Origin: Euborellia annulipes
Taxonomy: Eukaryota; Arthropoda; Insecta; Dermaptera; Anisolabididae
DNA length: 64,000 bases
Direction of reading: 5' to 3'
Assembly: GCA_023213315.1 (NCBI GenBank)
Contig: JAKCPI010003135.1
Location: forward strand, 124,001-188,000
The stretch's first letter is position 1; each line of letters opens with the position of its first letter. Below the pieces are notes generated by a model. The model had not been told where the DNA came from and did not search any database. It was given only the letters and a program-made list of their open reading frames with translations. Shown here in pieces: positions 23,265 through 34,868 of the stretch. The position numbers and the translations under genes are program-made.

Positions 23265-24015
23265 TGATTGAAGCAATGCGAGTGAAGGCTCCGGGCGCCC
23301 GGCGCAGACTGAGCGGATCGTAGTTAAGCAGCCGCTGAGGGCACTGAGCGCGACTCCCCGCCAGTCACCCACCCGCCCCCCCCCTCCATCAACCAATTGG
23401 CGCCCCGCTGTCTTGTCATAGACAAACGCAACAATGCTGCGCGACTATCTTCACTTTTCAAGGACAACAATGCGTTCATTCATAACCGTAGTCACCCAAT
23501 TCTTCTTTATTCCCATTTAAAATAAATCATCTCCTATTCACCTTCATTCTAGAGATGTGTAAATTCGTCTTTGATGAATGAGTATATCAAGATCTTCCAA
23601 ATTGTGTGCAAGTAATTTTTCTTCTTGATTTCTTTGCACTACCATTCCTAATTTGCCAACAGCTAAGAGACAAAAACATTTAGAATATGTAAAATAAGAC
23701 ATAAACCGCTAAAATATTCAAAATGCCCCAGAGCTGTTCTATTGCATTATGCTTCATTCCATCACCTTACCCTCTCATATATCATCATTGCCAGCACATC
23801 AGTTGGTGGATCGACTGGTTGTAGGGGTGTGTCATTTATTTATTAATGTTTAATGCTCCAAATATACATTTTTAAGCACAATAATATTTGTGTGGGTCGA
23901 GGCTCCCAACGGAAAAAAAAACAATTGAGGAAAAATGTTATATATAGGATTTTTATATCCAAAATCCGAACCTAGTTATGAAACATTGCTTTGTGGTTTA
24001 GTTTGACATCTTTGA
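23265..24015. promoter_or_regulatory. 5' region of the secreted-protein gene
   Basis: 23265-23470 stays GC-rich and CpG-containing before AT-rich DNA resumes, so the 5' UTR and promoter of the minus-strand gene probably lie here. No TATA box or initiator could be singled out. 23471-24015 shows no repeat or gene. Confidence 0.35.
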
Positions 24016-24023
24016 TATACAAG

Positions 24024-24320
24024 CAGCGGCGTAACTAGCCTTTGAGGACGGAGGGGGCGAAGCTCAACTGGGGCGCCGTTTTTCGTTCGATCTTTTTTTT
24101 TTTAGTATTCGAATCTCGTTCGATCTTTTTTTGTAATTTTTCTCCGGATTTGTGATATAAAATGATTTTATTATGAAATTAAAAAAAAAAAAAAAATAGC
24201 CGGAGATTTTGGGAGAAAGCCGGAAAGCCGGATGCTCGAGGGGCGCCAAAAGCTTGATGCGCCTGGGGCGGGGGGGGGGCTAGCGCCCCACCCCCTCGCC
24301 CCCACCTGCATACGCTACTG
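24024..24320. mobile_element. hAT-type MITE, CAGCGGCGTAAC family
   Basis: The ends CAGCGGCGTAACTAGC and ...GCATACGCTACTG are imperfect inverted repeats. The flanking octamers TATACAAG and TATACTAG match at six of eight positions. The interior shares the CGGAGGGGGCGAAGCTCAAC and GGGGCGCC words with copies at 25908, 41945, 46368 and 47258. Non-coding. Confidence 0.8.
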
Positions 24321-24570
24321 TATACTAGATGTTCTTCAACAGGTTCGACCGGTCATCTGTGAATTCATTAGTTTGTAATCCAGAACCACTCTTAACCGTT
24401 TTATATTGGCAAATACATATATTCTTTTACATTAACTTAATAGTCTAAGAAAGGGAGAAGAAGGAAAAAAATAATTGATGAATTGAAGGAGGGAAGGAGG
24501 GGATGCGACGGGACGAAAAGATTAACTCAAGGAAGAGAGGAATGGAGGAAGAAGAATTGCCACTAAGGGA
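24321..24570. other. Spacer, no gene
   Basis: Purine-rich GGAAGGAGG words; no repeat or gene recognised. Confidence 0.35.
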
Positions 24571-24832
24571 CAAGGGCGGATCCAGAGGTGTTTCTCGGGG
24601 GGGGGGGTAATCTTGTGTGAGTGGTCGCACATCACACATTTTTTTTTAAATTTCGGTAATATAAAGGCGCATTCTATAGTTGTTTGCCAGAATATAAATA
24701 CAAATCTAATTTTTAAGTATTAATTTTTAAATTTTTAGATTAAAAATAAATTTTTTTTCGAAAAAAATGTATTTTTTTCAAATCTCAGGGGGGTAATTAC
24801 CCCCTTTACACCTCCCCTTGTATCCGCCCTTG
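24571..24832. mobile_element. hAT-type MITE, CAAGGGCGGATC family, perfect TSD
   Basis: The ends CAAGGGCGGATCCAG and CTTGTATCCGCCCTTG are flanked by the perfect 8-bp repeat CTAAGGGA (24563-24570 and 24833-24840). Inside lies a GGGGGGTAATC block and then TTGTGTGAGTGGTCGCACA, which resembles the left hairpin arm of HPE1. Other copies are at 27982-28256 and part of 41945-42259. Confidence 0.9.
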
Positions 24833-24840
24833 CTAAGGGA

Positions 24841-25899
24841 CCCGCGATTCCGCAAAGCTGAATCCTATGATGATGACATACGCGTATATAGATAAAAATT
24901 TCTTAAATATATTTTATTTGTAAAGGTTAGTTAAAATTAAATATAATTTTATCTACGTACAACATTCCTTTTAGAATTAATTCATTTTTTTACTTTTTTT
25001 ACTTTTTTTTGTTTGTTTTCAAATGCAAACGAACCTTAAATGAAACAAGTCTTTTTTAAGACTAAGATATATTTATGCTGCTTATTTTTATAAAAGGCTC
25101 ATAATAAATATACAAAATTCCATTACAGTAACTTAAAAACACTCAAGACATGCCACGCATTCCAGACTAAACATTTGAATTTAATAAAAAGAAATCTGGA
25201 GCTATTTGGAGATAATTATAAGCATGAGAATATTCGTGTGTTGTGTTGAGAATGTAATGAAAACCCTCTGATTGGGAGACTCCTAAGGCTCTAATGTCCT
25301 TTCTGCCGAGGCTTTTGCTCCTCATAACAACAAATATACAATAAAATCTAAATGGACAAAGTTGGATAATTAAAATTAAAATTGTCTCTTAGAGAAAATA
25401 AAAGAAGGGAGAATTTATGGAATGTTATTTTTTTAAAAGGTTTACTCGCCCGGTAAATTTGTCTGTCCCCCCTCTAGAGCCTTCCCTAATGGTCCGATGT
25501 TTATCATATATATAATTTTACTCGGAAGAAAGTCTAGTCTAGTTTCTGAATATATAAAAAAAATTATAGGTTATGTAAGAAAAAAATATTGCCCCCACCC
25601 CTTAGAGCGCCCCCTAATGGTCCGATGTTTACCAAAATCTTTTCAGTTCTTGGCCTCTACCCCTAGTTTATGTCTGCAAAATTTCAAAACAATTGAAATT
25701 ATAGTTTTTGAGTTTTTGTTGACGAAAAGAATTACCACAGACATACACACACACACAGACACACACACATCATTCCCAAACGCATTTTGGCAGCTTCAGA
25801 AAAATTTCTATTTTTTTTACGATTACTTTTACCTGTCCAATCTACGGTTGATGGGCAAAGTTAAATAATGAATCCGAGCTCAATATTAAATCTCCCTAT
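24841..25899. other. Spacer with duplicated short repeat and CA tract
   Basis: The phrase CCTAATGGTCCGATGTTTA occurs twice, at about 25485 and 25612, within a C-rich context, followed by a CA microsatellite at 25744-25770. This resembles a diverged repeat end. The 123-codon open frame across it is not conserved coding sequence. Confidence 0.4.
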
Positions 25900-25907
25900 G
25901 GCCCTAT

Positions 25908-26108
25908 CAGCGGCGTAACTAGCTTTTGAGGACGGACGGGGCGAAGCTCAAGACAATCTCTGGAAAGAATATGATAAAATCATCGTCCCTGGGCTATATC
26001 TTAGATGCCTTAGGGCGTCTATGTCGGTATCAAGGGGCGCCTAAGGCTTAATGCCCCTGGGACGGAGGGGCGAGCGCACCCCTTCGCCCCCACCTAGTTA
26101 CGCTACTG
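25908..26108. mobile_element. hAT-type MITE, perfect TSD
   Basis: The CAGCGGCGTAACTAGC and CTAGTTACGCTACTG ends are flanked by the perfect octamer GGCCCTAT (25900-25907 and 26109-26116). Same family as 24024-24320 but shorter (201 bp). Confidence 0.9.
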
Positions 26109-26116
26109 GGCCCTAT

Positions 26117-27301
26117 AAGACACATTGCAATTTAAATTTTTTCTAAGGTAATTTCCTATTTACCAGAGTGTCAAATACATAATATTTCAAAGTAGCGAAT
26201 TTTTTTTTTTACCGTTAACCACCCACTTGAGATATTAATAAATAAATAACCCTAAAAATGGTGTAAATGTTTTTCGCTAATTGCAAACAGGAAAGCAAAC
26301 ATACTCTGCCGGTTGACAAGGCTAACAAGTAAGTAAATAGCAAACAGAATGCACGAACAAATGGGCTCTTCTCTTGGCAAACAATCGCGTAAAATTGCAA
26401 ATGATTCATCTCCGCGCGTTTCTCTATGCCGCTCTCTTAGATGCAATTCCAAACAATGCGCTACCTCAATTCGCCGCTCTTTATCAGTATTAAAATATAA
26501 CTTAGGCTACTATGTAACTACACGTAGGTCTCCAAAAAAAAAAATTAATTTTGGGGAGGGAACTTAAGTGCAAGGACATGTGGGGTACGACTGAACCGAA
26601 GTAGTAGAAAAAATACACTTTTAATAAAATCATTGTGTGGTTTTATGAAACCACGAGGCAAGTGAAACTTTTCTCGGATCTTAGGCATTTAACTGAAAAT
26701 TTTCGGAAAATTATTTAGGGTATTAAAATAGAGTTTTTAATCATAACTTATAATTAAACTAGCGGTGGTAGGGTTGTCTTCGGTAAGCCAATCCCACTAG
26801 GTCCTGGCTAGGGTATGACTGAGTAGGCTGAGTAGACTGAGTAGGCTAGATAAATGTATCAACATTTTAAATAATTTTGCACCATAATATAAAAATATGA
26901 AATAAAAAATCCAAGTGGAATATAAATTTTAGGAGGTGAGGTGGGGGGGGGGAGCGATAGAACTTTCTGAGGTCTGGAATATCATTTTTCAATTATTCAC
27001 ACCCTAGAGAAGCTTCATTTGAAATTTTATTAAAATCGAGTGAGAGATTTGTGAACCCCTGATAAAGGGGTTCCCTACCCTTAATATGATATAATGATAG
27101 CCTAAAACCACCCCCGGAAAATTTTCTACTCATTAAAAAAAAACTCCATGAAAATCGGTCCAGTAGTTTCGGAGTCTGTGCGAAGAAACCTGGTGTGAGT
27201 CGCTGGTGACGTCACGGCTTGTAACGCGACATGCTGATAGATGGGCCAAAAAATTTGAGTCGATATAATAAGAGTTTCACTTTAAAAAATACACTAAAAA
27301 T
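26117..27301. other. Spacer, no gene called
   Basis: It includes a less AT-rich stretch at 26340-26480 with overlapping open frames on both strands, but no domain, splice sites or bias that would support a gene. 27110-27250 has 'AAAATCGGTCCAGTAGTTTCGGAGT', a phrase typical of the 3' ends of interspersed repeats. Confidence 0.4.
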
Positions 27302-27947
27302 TCTGGTGTGACTGGCGCACAGCACACAACTTTCTCTTACCCTTCGGTAAGAGAAAGTTGTGCACCGTGCTGGTCACAGCAGATTTTTTGTGTCGAGATA
27401 TATTTAATTTCCCATAACACCTTAGTATCAAACTTGCATTTTAAATGTTGACTGCTTGAAATAAACTATGGTTATTTTTCAAAATTTTAATCTCATATTT
27501 GGACATTTTATACACAATATAGAATCGTAAATAAATACAAAATTTCATAAGAATTGGAAAAAAAAATTTTAAATGCCTAAAAAGTTCCAAAGGGGACCCC
27601 CTTTTGAATCGAAATTAACATACAAATCCCTATAGGAAATTAACATTGGCCAAATGCGAAGATAAGGTGGAAAGGGAATTTAATAAAAAGAGTAGAAACA
27701 GACGATAATGTTTGCAAGTGAGAGAGAGAGAGAGAGAGTGATATATGTTTTCCCGGAAAGAATTAAAGACAGAAATAAAATAAAAAAAAATGGGAATTTA
27801 AATAATAATTGATTTTTAATCTAATAAAAAGAAAAAGATTTAAATTCCGTTACCATGGCAACCATTTCTATCTTTCCTATGAAGAACAAGAGTAAAGTGG
27901 TCTTCAGAAGATTTCAACGGCAAAATGAGAATATACATTTTAAATTC
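27302..27947 (+). mobile_element. HPE1 copy, 3'-truncated
   Basis: Complete left hairpin from 27302, (GA)n tract at 27718-27738, CCATGG block at 27854. The match stops at ACATTTTAAA near 27947, so the right half is missing. Confidence 0.8.
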
Positions 27948-27981
27948 CTTCCCCCAAGCAAAATCTGAAATGACGTCACTG

Positions 27982-28256
27982 CAAGGGCGGATACAGGGGA
28001 TGGGGTGGGGTAAAGGGGGTGGGAGGGTAAAGGGGGTAATTACCCCCCCAAGATTTGAGAATTTTTTTTTAGAAAAAATTGTATTTTTAATATAAAATTT
28101 TAAAAACTAATACTTAAAAATTTGATTTGTATATATATTCTGGTAAACAACTACAGAATGCACCTTTAAATTACCGATAATTGGAAAAAATTGTGTGCTG
28201 TGCGACCAGTCACACCAGATTACCCCTTCCGAGAAACTCCTCTAGATCCGCCACTG
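27982..28256. mobile_element. hAT-type MITE, perfect TSD, HPE1-like arm inside
   Basis: The ends CAAGGGCGGATACAG and CTAGATCCGCCACTG are flanked by the perfect octamer CGTCACTG (27974-27981 and 28257-28264). At 28184-28220 it contains TTGTGTGCTGTGCGACCAG then TCACACCAGATTA, which is the HPE1 hairpin arm in reverse orientation. Confidence 0.9.
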
Positions 28257-28406
28257 CGTCACTGCCACCAATAATGTATAATGTATCTGAACAGTGCAGC
28301 TTTTCAATTTTTTTTTTTTTTTTAATTATTATAATGAAAAATTCAATTCGTATTATGAATACATTTTTTACACAAAATTAGAATCAATAATAATATTTTT
28401 AAAAAA

Positions 28407-29437
28407 TCTGGTGTGACTGGCGCACAGCACACAACTTTCTCTTACCCTTCGGTAAGAGAAAGTTGCGCACCGTGCTGGTCACACCAGATTTTTTGTGTCG
28501 AGATATATTTAGTTTCCGATAGCACCTTAGTTTCAAACTTGCATTTTAAATGTTGACTGCTACAAATAAACTATGGTTATTTTTCAAAATTTTAATCTCA
28601 TATTTGGACATTTTATACACAATATAGAATCGTAAATAAATACAAAATTTCATAAGAATTGGAAAAAAAAATTTTAAATGCCTAAAAAGTTCTAAAGGGG
28701 ACCCCCTTTTGAATCGAAATTAACATACAAATCCCTATAGGAAATTAACATTGTTCCTTGCGAAGATAAGGTGGAAAGGGAATTTAAAAAGAGTAGAGAG
28801 AGACGATAATGTTTGCAAGTGAGAGAGAGAGAGAGTATATATGTTTTCTTTGAAACAATTAAAGACACAAATAAATTTAAAAAAAATGGGAATTTAAATA
28901 ATAATTGATTTTTAATCTAATAAAAAGAAAAAGATTTAAATTCGGTTACCATGGCAACCATTTCTATCTTTCCTATGAAGAACAAGAGTAAAGTGGTCTT
29001 CAGAAGATTTCAACGGCAAAATGAGAATATACATTTTAAAGAGCATCTAAAAAATAGTTGATTTATGAATTTAAAAAAAAATCCTTGGAGGGAATTTTGA
29101 GAAAATCGAAAAAAACTGATAAAGTACATCAGTTAAGTACTAGTACTTTTTGGCCGATTTTGTTCAAAAGCTTATTTTGAGATTCTTCAAAGGTACCTAA
29201 GTTAAATATAAAATTTCAATCCGGTAGCTCAATTCCTTCATGCTAAAAATCGTTACACACACACAGACACACAGACACACACACACACACACACACACAC
29301 AGACCAATTTGCGGGACCCACTTTTTTGGACTCAGGGGACCTCAAAACATGTATATCCATCAAAATCTCGACATCGAATTTTTGACATGACCTCAATACT
29401 TTCTCTATATTATTTCATATATAGGCTAAGAGAAAGT
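28407..29437 (+). mobile_element. HPE1 full-length copy
   Basis: Left hairpin at 28407, (GA)n at 28819-28833, CA tract at 29252-29300, right end AGAGAAAGT at 29437. Followed after seven A bases by another copy in the same orientation. Confidence 0.88.
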
Positions 29438-29444
29438 AAAAAAA

Positions 29445-29886
29445 TCTGGTGTGACTGGCGCACAGCACACAACTTTCTCTTACCCTTCGGTAAGAGAAAG
29501 TTGCGCACTGTGCTGGTCACACCAGATTTTTTGTGTCGAGATATATTTAGTTTCCCATAGCACCTTAGTTTCAAACTTGCATTTTAAATGTTGACTGCTT
29601 GAAATAAACTATGGTTATTTTTCAAAATTTTAATCTCATATTTGGACATTTTATACACAATATAGAATCGTAAATAAATACAAAATTTCATAAGAATTGG
29701 AAAAAAAAATTTAAATGCGTAAAAAGTTCCAAAGGGGACCCCCTTTTGAATCGAAATTAACATATAAATCCCTATAGGAAATTAACATTAGGCCTATGAG
29801 AGAAGGCGGAGAGACAGACGATAATGTTTGCAAGTGAGAGAAAGAGAGAGAAAGTTGTGTGCTGTGCGCCAGTCACACCAAATTTT
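29445..29886 (+). mobile_element. HPE1 copy, chimeric: two left ends
   Basis: It starts with a normal left hairpin at 29445 and follows the consensus to the (GA)n tract. It then ends with a half left hairpin in reverse orientation (GAGAAAGTTGTGTGCTGTGCG then CACACCAAATTTTTT). The usual second half and the right end are lost. This shape suggests a deletion or template switch between inverted copies. Confidence 0.8.
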
Positions 29887-30700
29887 TTAGGATATATCCA
29901 TTCAAATAGAAATATATTAACGTGATAAGAATAAGTGCTACCAACATAACAAAAATAAAAACCGTAAAATTTGGTCAAATCCTGTTTTTATTTTTTCGCA
30001 TGGTGTACCAAACGATGTATTTTCTTATATTGTTAGAATGTAAATACATTGGTTGGTATCCATTCGAAATAATACAAATTTTTGTTACAGCCAAAAGTAT
30101 CCATTTGCGAGAGTTGTGACAGAGAGCTTTCTCTCTAAGCTTAGAGACATTAGAGCAAGCGCCTTATTTAGTTGCGTCAAACACATGAATCACCTAATAA
30201 AACTTTACACATAATAAATTTTCATTATTTGAGCTCCTATCTTCCTAGAGTCCTATGTGTATCATTTTGAATTTATACCAACCGATGTAATTATATTTTT
30301 TATTTTTTCGAGTCCATAATAAAAGATCTATTTATGGGACAACTTAAAAAAAATGATTAAATAATATTTAAATGTAATATTTCACAAAAAGAAGTGAAAT
30401 CTCAACCTAAAACATCGGAGATGCAAAAAGCCCCGCCTCGATTTATTTTTGCCTAGAGTCAAGGCCTGAAATAAAAAAAATGCGCCTCGCTTTTCTGGGT
30501 TACATATAAGCTAGGATATATGAAAGAAATAAAATTCTGCAGGGGTTTTTTTATACAAGTGAAAATATATTCCCGCTTTTATATAACTCAGAGAAGGAGG
30601 CGCATTTTTTTGATTTCACCTAGACTATGGGCAAAAATAATGCGAGGCGCCCCTTTTTGCATCTCTGATGCCTTTGGTTGAGATAAAATAATTACCATAA
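29887..30700 (+). repeat. Short relative of the 99-bp minisatellite element
   Basis: It begins with the leader GGATATATCCATTCAAATAG and GTGATAAGAATAAGTGC. A single diverged 99-bp unit follows (CCAACATAACAAAAATAAAA to ACCAAACGATGTATTT), then a tail (AAAAGATCTATTTATGGGA, TTTCACAAAAAGAAGTGAAA) and the palindrome at about 30410-30690. The order equals that of 31961-37250 with the array reduced to about one unit; the 30025-30300 part is rearranged. Confidence 0.65.
30410..30690. repeat. Diverged palindrome of the minisatellite element
   Basis: CATCGGAGATGCAAAAAGCC at the left mirrors a GCATCTCTGATG end at the right. Internal GCGCCTCGCTTTT and GGAGGCGCATTTTTT words also pair. The arms are less similar than in the copy at 36955-37245. 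Confidence 0.75.
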
Positions 30701-31670
30701 ATAATCACGCTTTTAATTAAAATATTTATTTTAATATTTTTGTGAATAAATTTGAATTTTATTAATCAAAAGAAATAAGTACTCTACAAAACGATATGGG
30801 GAAGATTAATAATTTGAAAATTTCCATTTTTTATGCAAATTAATATCATTGTATAAATGGAAATGAATATGACACGATTTCAAAATTACATTAACGAGAT
30901 TGAAAATAATTATGGATTTTTCGTTTAATGCCTGATGTCATTATATCATTATAAATACGATATATAAAGACAGATAATATTTCAAATATCTGCATATTTT
31001 TAAGGGGTAACGCTTTAAAAAGATCTAGAATACTAAAAATAAGAGCCGCTTTAGTTAGTATTTTCTATAAAAATTTAATTTTTTTCTATATCTCTAAAAC
31101 TAGTCAAGCCAATGGTGTTTCTCGATAGCGACATAGGCGCCCTGGGGTATCTAAGATATAGCCATGGACGGTGATTTTTTCATATTCTCTCCATAGATTG
31201 TCTAAACAAATTGATACTTTTCTTTTAATATTATATTACAACTTGAATTCTACTATTTAAAATGAATCAAGAGTCGCGGGAGCGACTCGTCGCCGAGCAA
31301 GTAAAAAGCAAAGGAAAGCAAAGAAACTCTTAATACTACCATTTAGTTGACATTCCAATAGATGCCAATGGCCCATTGCATTTAGATGGACGAGTCGTCC
31401 CTAGACTATATTATCAAGAATGATTTTAAATCCTTAATAAAAGATAGGGACGTGAAAAAATTTTTTTGAGAAACTTTTCTCTTTCTGGGCGAATATCTCA
31501 AAAAGTTTTTAAGATATCGGAGCCAAATTTTTTTTATATTAAACTAGAATAAATAAGGATTATTTTGAGCACGAATTCAAAAAAAAATTCCAGTCCCAAA
31601 AAGAATGGCAGAGGCTCAAAGTTGAGATTTTGCCGATTTCGGAAGGTCAAAAGTTAGTCTCTTATTTTTT

Positions 31671-31702
<32 letters not shown>

Positions 31703-31960
31703 CATTCTTTTCTTCAATTTTCAAATTTTTAGACAAAGCTACAGGTTTCCCTGCTGGACCGATTTGGATGAAATTTAAAATACAAATAGATACTATCAAA
31801 AACCCGATACCTTTGATATAAAATTTCATTTTGGATCAAAAGTGACTTTTTGAGGGGTATTCAAAATTTCAAATTTGTCCTATCTTTAACGTGGCGAAAA
31901 GACAATTCTAACTATTTTGCTCCCTGATGACGTCATCTAGGAACATATCTATTAATATTA
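30701..31960. other. Spacer with MITE fragment and poly(T)
   Basis: 31131-31255 matches the interior of the CAGCGGCGTAAC MITE family (CGACATAGGCGCCCT, ATCTAAGATATAGCC). 31265-31300 (GAGTCGCGGGAGCGACTCG) recurs in inverted form near 42480-42510. A T-run of about 25 is at 31676-31702. No gene. Confidence 0.5.
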
Positions 31961-32050
31961 GTAATTTTCATCCCTAATGGAATAAAAAATTTTAGGATGG
32001 ATCCCTTCAGATAGAAATACAATAGATTAACGTGATAAGAAGAAGTGCTA

Positions 32051-32645
32051 CCAACATAACAAAAATAAAAAACCTAAAATTTTATAAAATTTGGTGAAAT
32101 CCTATGTTTATCGTTTTGAATGGATACCAAACGATGTATTTACATCCTACCAACATAACAAAAATAAAAATCCTAAAATTTTATAAAATTTGGTGAAATC
32201 CTAAGTTTATCGTTTCGAATGGATACCAAACGATGTATTTACATCTTACCAACATAACAAAAATAAAAAACCTAAAATTTTATAAAATTTAGGGAAATCC
32301 TATGTTTATCGTTTCGAATGGATACCAAACGATGTATTTACATTCCACCAACATAACAAAAATAAAAAAACTAAAATTTTATAAACTTTGGTGAAATCCT
32401 ATGTTTATCGTTTTGAATGGATACCAAACGATGTATTTACATCCTACCAACATAACAAAAATAAAAATCCTAAAATTTTATAAAATTTGGTGAAATCCTA
32501 TGTTTATCGTTTCGAATGGATACCAAACGATGTATTTACATCTTACCAACATAACAAAAATAAAAATCCTAAAATTTTATAAAATTTGGTGAAATACTAT
32601 GTTTATCATTTTGAATTAATACCAAACGATGTATTTATTTTTTAC
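32051..32645 (+). repeat. 99-bp tandem array, six units
   Basis: CCAACATAAC recurs at 32051, 32150, 32249, 32348, 32447 and 32546, an exact 99-bp spacing. Units differ at a few positions (TTTTGAA/TTTCGAA, CATCC/CATCTT/CATTCCA). Confidence 0.95.
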
Positions 32646-32756
32646 TGTTTGGAATGCATATTAAAAGATCTATTCATGGGATAACTTAATATTTAATAAA
32701 CAAAAATTATTAAATAAAATTTAAATGTAATATTTCACAAAAAGAAGTGAAATCTC

Positions 32757-32880
32757 TGGACCCCTATATGTATATTTATCAATAACGGTTATCGTCTAAA
32801 GTCTTAAATGGCCTGAGATGCCGAAAAGACTGTGTGAATGTGTGTGTGAGTGTGAGTGTGAATGAGAAAAAAGTGTGAAT

Positions 32881-32909
<29 letters not shown>
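32757..32909 (+). mobile_element. SINE family A, 5'-truncated, with TSD
   Basis: It matches the 3' half of the SINE at 13486-13772 (GCCGAAAAGACTGTGTGAATG, then poly(A)). The direct repeat AAGTGAAATCTC stands on both sides (32745-32756 and about 32910-32921). The insertion lies in the tail of the minisatellite element, so it is younger than that element. Confidence 0.88.
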
Positions 32910-32912
<3 letters not shown>

Positions 32913-32970
32913 TGAAATCTCAGCCAAAAACATCGGAGATGCAAAAAGCCCCGCCTCGCATTATTTTTGC

Positions 32971-33824
32971 ATTTGGTGAAATCCTATGTTTATCGTTTCG
33001 AATGGATACCAAACGATGTATTTACATCTTACCAACATAACAAAAATAAAAAACCTAAAATTTTATAAAATTTGGTGAAATCCTATGTTTATCGTTTTGA
33101 ATGGATACCAAACGATGTATTTACATTCCACCAACATAACAAAAATAAAAAACCTAAAATTTTATAAAATTTAGGGAAATCCTATGTTTATCGTTTCGAA
33201 TGGATACCAAACGATGTATTTACATTCCACCAACATAACAAAAATAAAAAAACTAAAATTTTATAAAATTTGGTGAAATCCTATGTTTATCGTTTTGAAT
33301 GGATACCAAACGATGTATTTACATCCTACCAACATAACAAAAATAAAAATCCTAAAATTTTATAAAATTTGGTGAAATCCTATGTTTATCGTTTCGAATG
33401 GATACCAAACGATGTATTTACATCTTACCAACATAACAAAAATAAAAATCCTAAAATTTTATAAAATTTAGGGAAATCCTATGTTTATCGTTTCGAATGG
33501 ATACCAAACGATGTATTTACATTCCACCAACATAACAAAAATAAAAAACCTAAAATTTTATAAAATTTGGGGAAATCCTATGTTTATCGTTTCGAATGGA
33601 TACCAAACGATGTATTTACATTCCTACCAACATAACAAAAATAAAAATCCTAAAATTTTATAAAATTTAGGGAAATCCTATGTTTATCGTTTCGAATGGA
33701 TACCAAACGATGTATTTACATTCCACCAACATAACAAAAATAAAAAACCTAAAATTTTATAAACTTTGGTGAAATCCTATGTTTATCGTTTTGAATGGAT
33801 ACCAAACGATGTATTTACATCCTA
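32971..33824 (+). repeat. 99-bp tandem array, second block
   Basis: CCAACATAAC recurs at 33032, 33131, 33230, 33329, 33428, 33527, 33627 and 33726; one step is 100 bp and the others 99. The block starts mid-unit directly after a truncated palindrome at about 32922-32970, so array, tail and palindrome were duplicated together before shortening. Confidence 0.93.
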
Positions 33825-34487
33825 CCCAGATAGCACACATTCGTCTTATGTATGTACATCCTATGTCCCGCCGCGACCTGTCGTTCGTCTTATGCAGATA
33901 CATTTTGGGTCGCAGGACCTACGATGTAGGTACATTTTATGGAGCTCTTCCTACATTCCATGCGTACATAAGGTGTCCCGTTTAGGTCCTGTCTATGGCC
34001 CCGTGCGACCCGAACAGTACCTTTGTGCGTACTGCCAGGACGAATCTTTTTGGTCCCGTGCGCGACCCAGGAATATGTTTTTAATATATTCTACATCCAA
34101 ATTTGGTCCTGCAGATTCTTATTTATTTTCATCTTATTTTTGCGTTATGTTAAAAAAATTAAGACTCCATTTGGCATAGGACATTATCATGCAGAGGGAT
34201 TAACACAGTAAAAACTTAAATTATAAATAGTTTTAATTATTTTAATTTTTTTTTTTTTATTATTGTTTTTATATGGGAAAACTTTGAAACAGAAACTCCA
34301 AAGCACAAAAGATAAAGAAAAAACACATTTTGTATAACAACTTTTTTTTTATTTGAGGAATAAGAATTTAAAATTAATAAATAATAATATTGAGATGATG
34401 GCTGAACTATTAGCAGATGTGAGTAGAATGGCAGCCAGGAAAGAAATCAGACAAAAATTTAATCAATCTTTATCTAATTTTATTTCG

Positions 34488-34532
34488 ATTGCCGACATTT
34501 CGGACGCAAATCGCGCCCTTCCTCAGGACAAT
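34488..34532 (-). ncRNA. Hammerhead-ribozyme-like motif, intact core
   Basis: Minus strand: ATTGTC (stem I), CTGAGGA core, one extra A, GGGCGC-GATTT-GCGTCC stem II, GAAA, T-G-T, C at the cleavage position, then GGCAAT closing stem I with six pairs including one G-T. The pattern CUGANGA...GAAA...UH is complete. The unpaired A before stem II departs from the canonical fold. Confidence 0.6.
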
Positions 34533-34630
34533 AGACAGTTAATAAAATACAGATGGGCGTATTTTTTTTTTTTTTTTTTTTTTTAACAATATAAAAACAC
34601 AATTCATGGGTGTACGATTCATTGTTTCTT

Positions 34631-34676
34631 GCTGACCTGAGGAAGTGCGCAATTTGCGTCCGAAACGTCGGTAATC
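34631..34676 (+). ncRNA. Hammerhead-ribozyme-like motif, decayed stem I
   Basis: Right-arm partner: CTGAGGA core, partly mismatched stem II (GTGCGC/GCGTCC), GAAACGTC, but stem I (GCTGAC / GGTAAT) no longer pairs well. Probably inactive. Confidence 0.5.
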
Positions 34677-34868
34677 GAAATAAAATTAGATAAAGATTGA
34701 TTAGATTTTTGTCTGATTTCTTTCCTGGCTGCCATCCTACTCGTATCTGTTAATAAATAATAATTATACAAAAAGATAACATTATAAAATAAATAAAATA
34801 TACCGGTACATAATATTGCTAGATTCATAAAATGGTCTAGGACTTTTTTTAAACAAAGATAAACATAC

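Larger units (their letters stand above)
34413..34755. repeat. Inverted repeat pair with mirrored hammerhead-like motifs
   Basis: Left arm 34413-34532 and right arm 34631-34755 are inverted copies. The 40-codon open frames on opposite strands at these places are the same sequence read in mirror and are not genes. The arms are separated by about 100 bp containing a T-run. Confidence 0.8.

Noticed and set aside
22893..23396. Full 167-codon frame as one exon
   Set aside because: The part upstream of 23264 lacks a signal sequence and the part after 22932 follows a strong splice donor, so only the middle is kept.
25497..25868. 123-codon frame
   Set aside because: It spans a short duplicated repeat and a CA microsatellite; no conserved feature.
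32051..33824. Regular direct repeats that could suggest a CRISPR array
   Set aside because: The 99-bp units are contiguous and near-identical with no unique spacers, in a eukaryotic transposon context; no cas genes.
34353..34586. Paired small frames sharing SRMAARKEIRQK on opposite strands
   Set aside because: They are mirror readings of an inverted repeat that also contains a hammerhead-like motif; not a gene.
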